Part shown: positions 8,116-14,632 of the stretch, one piece after another
Position numbering within the stretch: position 1 is the first letter of the stretch
Layout: each line of letters opens with the position of its first letter
Assembly (NCBI GenBank): GCA_037134755.1
Contig: JBAXLO010000080.1
Span: forward strand, 1 to 17,628
Direction: 5' to 3'
Length of the DNA stretch: 17,628 nucleotides
DNA from: JBAXLO01 sp037134755
GTDB lineage: Bacteria > Bacteroidota > Bacteroidia > Bacteroidales > JACABE01
Translations under genes and position numbers: made by a program
The notes under the pieces: model-generated
What the model was told of the DNA's origin: nothing
The model's database searches: none
Seen by the model: the letters and a program-made list of their open reading frames with translations, nothing else

Positions 8116-8144
8116 AAAAGAGCCGGATTTATTCCGGCTCTTTT
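8116..8144. terminator. Bidirectional terminator between thiolase and membrane protein genes
   Basis: A 12-bp perfect stem, AAAAGAGCCGGA (8116-8127) with TCCGGCTCTTTT (8133-8144), a 5-base loop and T/A tracts on both sides. It serves the plus-strand beta-oxidation genes and, 50 bases away, the converging gene at 8194-8793. Confidence 0.9.
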
Positions 8145-8193
8145 TGTTTGTAGGAGATTATATATCTTACATAAATAATATTGTATGATCTCT

Positions 8194-8793
8194 CTATTCT
8201 TCCTCATCAATCATTTTATTTATCTTTGGTTGAAGTATCCATATCCCAATTGGGTAAAACCATATCATAAAAAACTCTCCTGCAAAATCAGAGAATTTAA
8301 CTTCTCTTTGTAATTCGACAGTTTTAAATGTTTTTGCAACAAAATACAACATGTAAAACGAACAAAACATAGCAAAGAAATGGAAAGGTAAGATATACAA
8401 CATAAATGATGGACCTATGTATTCTACAAAATTAATAGCTCTAAAAATAAAGAAAAATGAACTCATGAAGAGCAACATATAACATATATTGTAAAAGAAA
8501 AAGATTTTAAATTTCTTTATTTTCATCATTATCCCTTCCGGAACTTTCTTTTGAAGTAATACTGCAACTGACCAAAACCAGCCATAAAGTACTCCCATAA
8601 ATATTAATATTATGATAGGGAAAATGGTAAATAACCGGTAAATCATATAAGTATCGGGGGCGTTACTTATGCCTCTTTGCATATTCATAAAGTTTGATAC
8701 CAAAGTGACTACCATAATAATGTATATGATAAATGGTAGTATAAATGATAATAAAAAGATTTGCCAATGCTTGGCTTTCAAAAATATATTCAT
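8194..8793 (-). CDS. Small multi-pass membrane protein, Bacteroidota family of unknown function
   Basis: 199 residues with four clear hydrophobic helices (about 11-33, 54-79, 95-118, 129-153) and a fifth amphipathic or membrane segment at 171-187. The C-terminus, FYPIGIWILQPKINKM, preceded by KTVELQREVKFSDFAGEFF, is a pattern I associate with small uncharacterised Bacteroidota membrane proteins that end in an IGIW-x-QP-x-N motif. No catalytic or transport motif is visible, and no function is proposed. The gene stands alone, converging on the thiolase operon and sharing its terminator. A promoter with a TAAGTTTG box lies upstream. Confidence 0.85.
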   Translation of the reverse strand: MNIFLKAKHWQIFLLSFILPFIIYIIMVVTLVSNFMNMQRGISNAPDTYMIYRLFTIFPIIILIFMGVLYGWFWSVAVLLQKKVPEGIMMKIKKFKIFFFYNICYMLLFMSSFFFIFRAINFVEYIGPSFMLYILPFHFFAMFCSFYMLYFVAKTFKTVELQREVKFSDFAGEFFMIWFYPIGIWILQPKINKMIDEEE

Positions 8794-8844
8794 GATGCTA
8801 TTATTTAATTTGTTTTTGTTTTTTTAAGGAGAATTATTTTAATG

Positions 8845-8872
8845 CAAACTTACTTAATTTTATCATACCAAA
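8845..8872 (-). promoter_or_regulatory. Promoter for the small membrane protein gene
   Basis: On the minus strand TAAGTTTG (8845-8852) fits TAnnTTTG. TTTG at 8869-8872 is a candidate -33 element, but the 16-base gap is shorter than the usual 19 or so. The predicted leader is about 45 bases and very A-rich. Confidence 0.45.
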
Positions 8873-8909
8873 AGAAAAAAGAAATTTATTTCTTTATAAT
8901 TTAACTTTG

Positions 8910-8969
8910 CCAGCTCGACTCCGCTCGGTGTCCGTTGATTAGTAGGGTCTCCGAACAGAGCCGAGCTGG
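8910..8969. repeat. GC-rich 60-base imperfect hairpin, REP-like intergenic element
   Basis: Two 24-base arms (8910-8933 and 8946-8969) with a 12-base loop. The outer 8 bp, CCAGCTCG with CGAGCTGG, are perfect. Inside, 11 of 16 positions are Watson-Crick. Three of the other five would be G-U pairs in minus-strand RNA but A-C mismatches in plus-strand RNA; the last two are A-A (minus) or U-U (plus) mismatches. The element is far richer in GC than the surrounding spacer. A TAACTTTG box (8902-8909) touches its left end on the plus strand. It resembles dispersed REP-type elements, but only this copy is in the window. It lies upstream of, not within, the leader of the 8194-8793 gene. Confidence 0.7.
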
Positions 8970-9015
8970 AGTTTTAGATGTTTTTATCTTACCAAAACAA
9001 ATAAAGAAACATATA

Positions 9016-9047
9016 TAGTGATTTAGCGAATTAGTGATTTGGTGATT
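9016..9047. repeat. Four imperfect 8-base direct repeats
   Basis: TAGTGATT, TAGCGAAT, TAGTGATT, TGGTGATT stand head to tail with no gap. This is a short simple repeat in the spacer between the hairpin element and the terminator at 9058. No coding potential is seen here. Confidence 0.6.
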
Positions 9048-9057
9048 TAAGAAAATG

Positions 9058-9093
9058 CAAAAGCCTTTATTAAATTAATAATAAAGGCTTTTG
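9058..9093. terminator. Terminator downstream of the orphan gene
   Basis: A 15-bp perfect stem, CAAAAGCCTTTATTA (9058-9072) with its reverse complement at 9079-9093, and a 6-base loop. It is the first strong hairpin after the minus-strand gene stopping at 9176 and could work on either strand. Confidence 0.75.
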
Positions 9094-9175
9094 TATATTG
9101 TGTTTTTAAACATAAAGCTTTTAAACTTTAGTCTATGTAATTCAGTTTAATACAACTGTATTTCGAGTGTTGTTA

Positions 9176-10162
9176 TTATTTAACGGTTATCATTATTTCA
9201 ACATCTTTTCCTGTGGTTACTGCTGCAAATATTAAAAATAATTGAGTTCTTGAACCAATATTTGCTATCGGGAAATCAATAGTTTCGCCTGCTTTAATCA
9301 ATTGAGCATTATCAGGGATAGTAGTTGGATTTGGGATGCTACTTAAGAAACACATCGCATCGCCATTTCCCGTATTTTCGCCTTTTAATATATTATCGAA
9401 ATTAAATTTAACACGTGGGTCGCATTTCATCATACCTGCAAATACAGTTACAATGTATTCGTTTACATACAAAAAGCCTGTTGCTTTATCTCTGCCGTCC
9501 AATATTTCTGTCCTAAAGAAATTAGGAATGTTTGCCAATGTTTTTACATTCAACTTACCTGTATCGAAGAAATTACCACGTAAAACATCTATGATAGGTC
9601 CTAATAAAACGGATTTATCAGTTGTTTCCTTTCTTATAGTATTCTTAATTTCTTTTTTTAGCTTGTATTTGCTATTAACTTCAGCCACAATAGCGTCAAC
9701 ATCTGTCACCAAACTTGCATAAGCAGGTTTTGATGCGATGTTAGTTTGTAATTCGCTAAAATATTTCAATTTATTATGTTCAGTACTGCTGTAATACAGT
9801 GAAATTTTATGTAGCCTAAATTCTTTTTCAATATTTTTATCATCGTGAGAAATACCATTTACTTTGGTTCGTAAAGCTGTTAAACTCTCAACAATATACT
9901 CTTTAAGACTCTTAACAACTTTAACATCTGTGCTTCTTTCTCCCTTATCAATATCCGTTTTTTCGATAGAATTATGAAAAGGAATTAAAACAGTTTCCAG
10001 GTCGTGAGCCATTGTTTGGTAAGTCGGCGAACCGGTAGCTACTACAGCGTAATCAATAAATGCCTGACAAAATTCATCTATCTGGTCGTCAGTATAGTCA
10101 CTTATTGTCAAAATACAGGTAAAAATGTGATGAAGTAAACGTCTTAAAATTGCATCTAACAT
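9176..10162 (-). CDS. Orphan protein of unknown function
   Basis: 328 residues from the ATG at 10162 (MLDAILRRLLHHIF). The frame is open to 10273, but a well-formed promoter at 10232-10261 lies inside that extension, so the downstream ATG is the better start. The N-terminal two thirds are predicted helical, with many charged residues and an alternating pattern compatible with coiled coil (for example KLKKEIKNTIRKE). The last 110 residues, from about GFLYVNEYIVTVF, look beta-rich and end in a run of strands (FLIFAAVTTGKDVEIMITVK). No signal peptide or membrane helix stands out, and I recognise no family. The gene is monocistronic, flanked by a REP-like element on one side and a 41-bp repeat array on the other, a setting typical of accessory or lineage-specific genes. 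Confidence 0.75.
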   Translation of the reverse strand: MLDAILRRLLHHIFTCILTISDYTDDQIDEFCQAFIDYAVVATGSPTYQTMAHDLETVLIPFHNSIEKTDIDKGERSTDVKVVKSLKEYIVESLTALRTKVNGISHDDKNIEKEFRLHKISLYYSSTEHNKLKYFSELQTNIASKPAYASLVTDVDAIVAEVNSKYKLKKEIKNTIRKETTDKSVLLGPIIDVLRGNFFDTGKLNVKTLANIPNFFRTEILDGRDKATGFLYVNEYIVTVFAGMMKCDPRVKFNFDNILKGENTGNGDAMCFLSSIPNPTTIPDNAQLIKAGETIDFPIANIGSRTQLFLIFAAVTTGKDVEIMITVK

Positions 10163-10231
10163 AATTGTGTTATTTAAAATTATTAAAAAATCAATATGTC
10201 TCCTTTCGCCATCTACTAAGAAAATAAAGTG

Positions 10232-10261
10232 CAAAGGTAATATAATTTTGTTTAATACAAA
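10232..10261 (-). promoter_or_regulatory. Promoter for the orphan gene
   Basis: On the minus strand TTTG (10258-10261), an 18-base gap and TACCTTTG (10232-10239) fit the Bacteroidota -33/-7 layout well, the best match in the window. The leader would be about 60 bases. This decides the start at 10162. Confidence 0.7.
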
Positions 10262-10412
10262 ATAATAATGCAATTATTTTTTTAAATATATTTTTGTAAA
10301 CATTTTTTTTATTTTTTATTAATTAAAGTGCTAAATTAAGTTATTATTTAAAAATAGCTGAAAATTATTAGATTTATATATTTCATAATATTGTGACCCT
10401 TATTTATATAAT

Positions 10413-10701
10413 ACGTTTGAAGACCCTCAGAAAGTTCCGGAGGCTCTTCAAACGCGTTTTAAATGGAAATGAAAGTTCCAGAGGCTCTTCAAACGTGTTT
10501 GAGAGAGTAAAAAAAGTTAGGGAGGCTTATCAAACGTGTTTGAGGAGGCAAAAAAAGTTCCGGAGGCTTATCAAACGCGTTTGATAAGGCAGTGGAAATT
10601 TCTGAAACGCTTCAAACACGTTTGATGAGGCGTTGGAAGTTCCGGAAGCTCTTCAAACGCGTTTGATAAGAGGTTGGAAGTTCCGGAAGCTCTTCAAACG
10701 T
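10413..10701. repeat. Tandem array of seven 41-bp hairpin-forming units
   Basis: Seven units of exactly 41 bp run from 10414 to 10700 (starts 10414, 10455, 10496, 10537, 10578, 10619, 10660). Each begins CGTTTGA (TGTTTGA in units 3 and 4, CGTTTTA in unit 2) and ends TCAAACG (TCAAACA in unit 5), so each can fold as a hairpin. Between the arms most carry AGTTCCGGAGGCT or AGTTCCGGAAGCT. Unit junctions form the palindrome CAAACGCGTTTG. At the unit 4/5 junction the palindrome is 22 bp and perfect (10567-10588). The whole array is bounded by an 11-base perfect inverted repeat, ACGTTTGAAGA (10413-10423) and TCTTCAAACGT (10691-10701). The last two units are the most alike, and units 2, 3 and 5 the most diverged. 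The 41-base period breaks any reading frame, so a coding role is unlikely. The flanks (10274-10412, 10702-10885) are AT-rich with nothing else recognisable. Confidence 0.92.
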
Positions 10702-10885
10702 AAAATAAGCATCTAAACAACTTCTATTAACAATAATATCAACTAATTATAATAAATGGATATTTTATCAAACTAAAGAACTAAAAATAGGATAATAAAT
10801 AATACAATTTTATAATATTCTCTCGAAATCAAACATAATTTTAAAAATATTTACAAATATTTTTAAAATTGCCTCAAAAATGTTG

Positions 10886-10893
10886 TAACTTTG
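10886..10893 (+). promoter_or_regulatory. -7 box for the two secreted propeller genes
   Basis: TAACTTTG matches TAnnTTTG, 40 bases ahead of the ATG at 10933. No good -33 element is seen at the usual spacing. It lies 185 bases after the 41-bp repeat array. Confidence 0.5.
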
Positions 10894-10932
10894 TTGTCGG
10901 AATTTTAAATTATGAATTTAAAAACATCAAAC

Positions 10933-12141
10933 ATGAAAAAGAAATTGACATTAATACCATTTTTATTATTAGGATTCCTTAAAATTGCAAATGCACAATG
11001 GATACCTTTAAACTCGGGTACCACAAACACTTTATGCTCGGTATATTTTGTGGATACTGCAATAGGTTACGCAGTTGGAGCCCGTGGAACCATCCTTAAA
11101 ACTACCAATGCCGGAGCAAGTTGGGAGCCCAAAGTATCGGGAACAAATTTCACATTAGCTAGCGTATATTTTGTGAACAATAACGTAGGTTACATTGCCG
11201 GAAGCGATTCAAATGTATTTCTTGGTATCCTATTAAAAACAACCGATGGGGGAAATACCTGGAATATTTTGCCTGCGGGTTACATATATGCAATGTATGC
11301 AGTGCATTTTACTGATGAAAATATCGGCTATGCAATTGGAGTAGGAGGTGTAATATTGAAAACCATTGATGGCGGAATGAACTGGACTCCACAAACATCC
11401 GGCACAACTATGTTTTTAAAATCTATGTTTTTCACTGGTGTGGATACCGCTTTTATTGTTGGTGATGGCGGCACTTTGTTAAAAACACTCAATGGCGGCA
11501 CTACCTGGACTCAAATGAATGCCGGGGTGACATTTACGTTGTTATCAGTCTATTTTACTGATAAAGATACAGGCTTTGTAGGTGGCTCTGCTCTGTTATT
11601 AAAGACTGTAGATGGAGGAATTACCTGGACTTATCATGATATGATGAATTCCTATGATGTTGAAGATCTGTATTGGGAAACAGCTGATACCGGATATACT
11701 ATCTTTTATAATGGAGTGATTACTAAGACAATTGATGGAGGAACTAATTGGGTTTCGCAGCCTTCGGGAACTATGTGTTTGTTGAATTCAATGTATTTTG
11801 TTAAACCAAAAGTTGGATTTATTGTCGGTTGCGATGGCTATATTTCTAAGACAATTAATGGTGGTGAAGATGTGGGCATTAAAGAAATAGCAACTGATAA
11901 TAATGAAGCATTAATTTATCCAAATCCTGCAAAAGAAAATATTACAATAGATTTAAAGAATTGTATAAATAATAAAACTACAAACATTTCTATATATAAT
12001 TTACAAGGACAGCTATTATTTCAAAAAGCTACAAAACAAAGGCAAATAGAATTATATACAGGTGATTATGCAAAAGGAATGTATGTTATAAAAATTAATA
12101 CTGAAGATACTATTATTTATAAAAAGTTTTTAAAGGAATAA
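10933..12141 (+). CDS. Secreted Ycf48-like seven-bladed beta-propeller with T9SS type A sorting domain
   Basis: 402 residues from the ATG at 10933, which places a clean signal peptide (MKKKLTLIPFLLLGFLKIANA) at the very start. An ATG at 10912 would add seven residues and sits almost on the predicted transcript start. The mature part has seven repeats of about 40 residues of the form SVYFVD...GYAVG..GTILKTT.GG.TW, the Ycf48/HCF136-like pattern, giving one seven-bladed propeller. The tail from about residue 320 contains IYPNPAKENITIDL and ends GMYVIKINTED...KKFLKE, a T9SS type A sorting domain. The protein should therefore cross the outer membrane through the type IX system and end up on the surface or outside the cell. 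The repeats match no known catalytic motif; binding or adhesion is a guess. The next gene starts 29 bases downstream and has the same architecture, so an operon is likely. Confidence 0.9.
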   Translation: MKKKLTLIPFLLLGFLKIANAQWIPLNSGTTNTLCSVYFVDTAIGYAVGARGTILKTTNAGASWEPKVSGTNFTLASVYFVNNNVGYIAGSDSNVFLGILLKTTDGGNTWNILPAGYIYAMYAVHFTDENIGYAIGVGGVILKTIDGGMNWTPQTSGTTMFLKSMFFTGVDTAFIVGDGGTLLKTLNGGTTWTQMNAGVTFTLLSVYFTDKDTGFVGGSALLLKTVDGGITWTYHDMMNSYDVEDLYWETADTGYTIFYNGVITKTIDGGTNWVSQPSGTMCLLNSMYFVKPKVGFIVGCDGYISKTINGGEDVGIKEIATDNNEALIYPNPAKENITIDLKNCINNKTTNISIYNLQGQLLFQKATKQRQIELYTGDYAKGMYVIKINTEDTIIYKKFLKE

Positions 12142-12170
12142 ATTCAATACCTAAATTAATAAAAACAACA

Positions 12171-14186
12171 ATGAAAAAGATATGTGTTTTAGTGCTATTA
12201 ATTTTCACAATAAATTTAGCAAATGCCCAATGGCAGCAAACAAACGGACCTTACGGAGGGATGATAAACTGCATAGCAGTAAATGGTAACAGTATTTTTG
12301 CGGGAACTCATTATGGTGTATTTTTATCTTTAGATAATGGCAATAGTTGGGCGGCTGCAAATATCGGTATGCCAAGCAATACTGTGATAGAAGCAATAGC
12401 CATAAATGGGAGCAATATATTTGCCGGAACTAGTGGTAATGGCATTTATTTTTCGAATAATAATGGCAGTAGTTGGACAGCGGTAAATACAGGTTTAACA
12501 AACTTAACTATTTATTCATTAGCTATTAAAGGGGATACTATTTTTGCAGGAGCTTATAATGGAGGAATGTATTTTTCGAACAATAATGGAAACAATTGGA
12601 CAGCTATTAACACAGGTTTACCGACAAACATTTCGGTGTTATCAATAGCAATTAGTGGTAATTATATCTTTGCAGGCACTTATGGAGCAGGTATCTATTT
12701 GTCAACAGACAATGGAAATAGTTGGACTTCTTCGAGCACTGGCTTAACAACTATTTATGTAGAAGCAATTGTGACAAATGGAAGCAATATCTTTGCAGGA
12801 TCTAATAATGGAGTATATATGTCAACAGATTATGGGAGTAACTGGACATTAGATACTGTAGGTATGGGCATCAAAGAAATCATTGCTTTAACTATAAACA
12901 GTGGCAATATATATGCCGGAACCTATGCCGATGGGATGTTTGTATCAACTAATAACGGAGCAAGTTGGGCAGCTTTAAATACCGGTTTAACAAATACATA
13001 CATTGCTGCTTTAGCTAATAGCGGAAGTAATGTTTTTGCAGGAACTTTAGGAGGAGTATTTTTACTTTCGGGAGGAAGTAACTGGTTGGAGAAGAATACA
13101 GGTTTAACAAATTTAGATGTAAATAAATTAGCTACAGATGGAACTTCAATTTATGCAGGAGCCTCAAATGGAGTGTATCTTACAACAAATAATGGAAATA
13201 GTTGGGGGCCTAAGAACAATGGATTGCCGGTGGGTGCACAAATTAATGCATTAGCTATAAAAGGAAATACTATTTTTGTTGGTAACGAAAATGGTGTGTT
13301 TGTCTCATCAAACAATGGAACTAATTGGCTACCTACGGCTTTCCTCGGAAATGTTTGCTCGTCATTAGCAGTAAATGACAGCAATGTATTTGCAGGTACT
13401 TTAAGTGGCGGAGTTTATTTATCAACAAATAATGGAGGTAGCTGGACAGCCGTTAATACAGGCTTATCGAGTTTATATATTTATTCATTAGCCATAAAAG
13501 ATAGCATTATTTTAGCGGGCACTTATGATGGTGTGTTTTTATCTACCAACAACGGAACCAGCTGGTCAGCATTGACAACCGGTATACCAAGCAATACAAA
13601 TATAACTGCATTAGCTATAAATGGCAACACAATTTTTGCAGGCACTCAAGGGCATGGAGTTTATAGGTCTCTCGACAATGGAAGTACCTGGTCAGCCATT
13701 AATACTGGTTTAACTGATTCTTATATTAACGCTTTCGCGATAAGCGGAAACGCAATTTTTGCAGGCACAAATTTAGGGGGAGTTTTTGTGTCAACCAATA
13801 ATGGAGCTACATGGTATCAAGCCAATTTCGGTTTAACGGTTACTTATATCCTTTCGTTTACAATAATCGGCGACAATATATTTGCCGGAACTAATAGTGG
13901 AGGAGTTTGGAAAGGATCTATTGCTGATTTGACGGAAAGTGTTAAAGAAAATAGTATTGATAAGATAACTATTTTTCCAAATCCTGCCAAAAATAAACTT
14001 ACAATAGCAACAAAATCAAATAAAGAACAAAAAGTTGAGATCGTAAATCTTATCGGACAAACTGTTTATAATTGTTTTGGTAAAGATAATATTACTATAG
14101 ATATTAGCGCTTTCGCGAATGGCGTTTATATTCTTAAACTCTATTCAGGTAACGAAATAATTGTAAGGAAATTTGTAAAAGAATAA
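12171..14186 (+). CDS. Secreted BNR-like double beta-propeller with T9SS type A sorting domain
   Basis: 671 residues. Signal peptide MKKICVLVLLIFTINLANA, followed by QW as in the preceding protein. From about residue 33 to 590 there are 14 repeats of roughly 38-42 residues with consensus IFAGT..GGVY.S.NNG.SWT..NTGLT...I..LAI.G. Thirteen are complete and the last is cut short after GGVW. Fourteen blades would fit two seven-bladed propellers, as in some sialidase-like and Cel74-type proteins, but the Asp-box pattern alone does not show enzyme activity. The C-terminus (IFPNPAKNKLTI at about 601-612, ending GVYILKLYSGN...RKFVKE) is a T9SS type A sorting domain. No catalytic residues can be assigned. 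It is probably co-transcribed with the gene before it and ended by the terminator at 14238-14269. The DNA repeats may allow unit gain or loss. Confidence 0.9.
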   Translation: MKKICVLVLLIFTINLANAQWQQTNGPYGGMINCIAVNGNSIFAGTHYGVFLSLDNGNSWAAANIGMPSNTVIEAIAINGSNIFAGTSGNGIYFSNNNGSSWTAVNTGLTNLTIYSLAIKGDTIFAGAYNGGMYFSNNNGNNWTAINTGLPTNISVLSIAISGNYIFAGTYGAGIYLSTDNGNSWTSSSTGLTTIYVEAIVTNGSNIFAGSNNGVYMSTDYGSNWTLDTVGMGIKEIIALTINSGNIYAGTYADGMFVSTNNGASWAALNTGLTNTYIAALANSGSNVFAGTLGGVFLLSGGSNWLEKNTGLTNLDVNKLATDGTSIYAGASNGVYLTTNNGNSWGPKNNGLPVGAQINALAIKGNTIFVGNENGVFVSSNNGTNWLPTAFLGNVCSSLAVNDSNVFAGTLSGGVYLSTNNGGSWTAVNTGLSSLYIYSLAIKDSIILAGTYDGVFLSTNNGTSWSALTTGIPSNTNITALAINGNTIFAGTQGHGVYRSLDNGSTWSAINTGLTDSYINAFAISGNAIFAGTNLGGVFVSTNNGATWYQANFGLTVTYILSFTIIGDNIFAGTNSGGVWKGSIADLTESVKENSIDKITIFPNPAKNKLTIATKSNKEQKVEIVNLIGQTVYNCFGKDNITIDISAFANGVYILKLYSGNEIIVRKFVKE

Positions 14187-14237
14187 GCAATAGCTGCATT
14201 ATAATTTATTTCCCCTTGGCGGGAAGCTATTGATACT

Positions 14238-14269
14238 AAAAAGGCTGTCTTTTGTAAGACAGCCTTTTT
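14238..14269. terminator. Bidirectional terminator between converging operons
   Basis: A 14-bp perfect stem, AAAAAGGCTGTCTT (14238-14251) with its reverse complement at 14256-14269, a 4-base loop and T tracts on both strands. It lies 52 bases after the propeller gene stop and about 30 bases after the stop of the converging MazG-like gene. A second, weaker inverted repeat (AATAGCT 14189-14195 with AGCTATT 14225-14231) precedes it. Confidence 0.92.
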
Positions 14270-14300
14270 ATATTATAACTAAGTAATGTTTTATGGTGCT

Positions 14301-14627
14301 TTATTTCAGCTTATCATTCTCCTTATGACGAGTTGCATCGCGAATACTTTTCTTAGTAAGATTTTTTTCCAAAGCTTTGGTAAGATCAACCCCCGTTTGA
14401 TTAGCTATACATATTAATACAAAAAGCACATCAGCCAATTCATCAGCAAGATCCTTATCCTTATCCGATTCTTTAAAGGATTGCTCACCATATTTACGTG
14501 CAATAATTCGTGCCACCTCCCCTACTTCTTCGGTTAATAAAGCCATATTAGTAAGTTCGCTAAAGTAACGAACGCCGGTAGTAGTTATCCATTCGTCAAC
14601 AATGTGCTGAGCTTCTTCAATTGTCAT
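14301..14627 (-). CDS. MazG-like nucleotide pyrophosphohydrolase
   Basis: 108 residues, a normal length for single-domain MazG-like proteins. The metal-binding helices are both present: LTEEVGEVAR with E34 and E37, and LADELADVLF with E63 and D66, the ExxE...ExxD arrangement of the all-alpha NTP pyrophosphatase superfamily. It would hydrolyse a nucleoside triphosphate to the monophosphate and pyrophosphate, a house-cleaning role in related proteins; the base preferred cannot be told. It starts 5 bases after the membrane protein gene and is the last of three minus-strand genes. The start ATG (MTIEEAQ) gives the usual N-terminus. Confidence 0.88.
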   Translation of the reverse strand: MTIEEAQHIVDEWITTTGVRYFSELTNMALLTEEVGEVARIIARKYGEQSFKESDKDKDLADELADVLFVLICIANQTGVDLTKALEKNLTKKSIRDATRHKENDKLK

Positions 14628-14632
14628 AATAC

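Noticed and set aside
8843..8905. 20-codon open frame preceded by an AAGGAG-like sequence
   Set aside because: It overlaps the minus-strand promoter of the neighbouring gene, the peptide is low complexity, and Shine-Dalgarno sequences are not a reliable signal in Bacteroidota.
10163..10273. N-terminal extension of the orphan protein
   Set aside because: The best -33/-7 promoter match (10232-10261) falls inside it, and the translated sequence looks like AT-rich leader.
10393..10584. 63-residue basic open frame on the plus strand
   Set aside because: It lies inside the 41-bp repeat array. The period is not a multiple of three, and the apparent peptide repeats come only from the DNA repeats.
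10413..10701. CRISPR array
   Set aside because: The whole 41-base unit is repeated, including the part that would be spacer, so there are no unique spacers. No cas gene is nearby.
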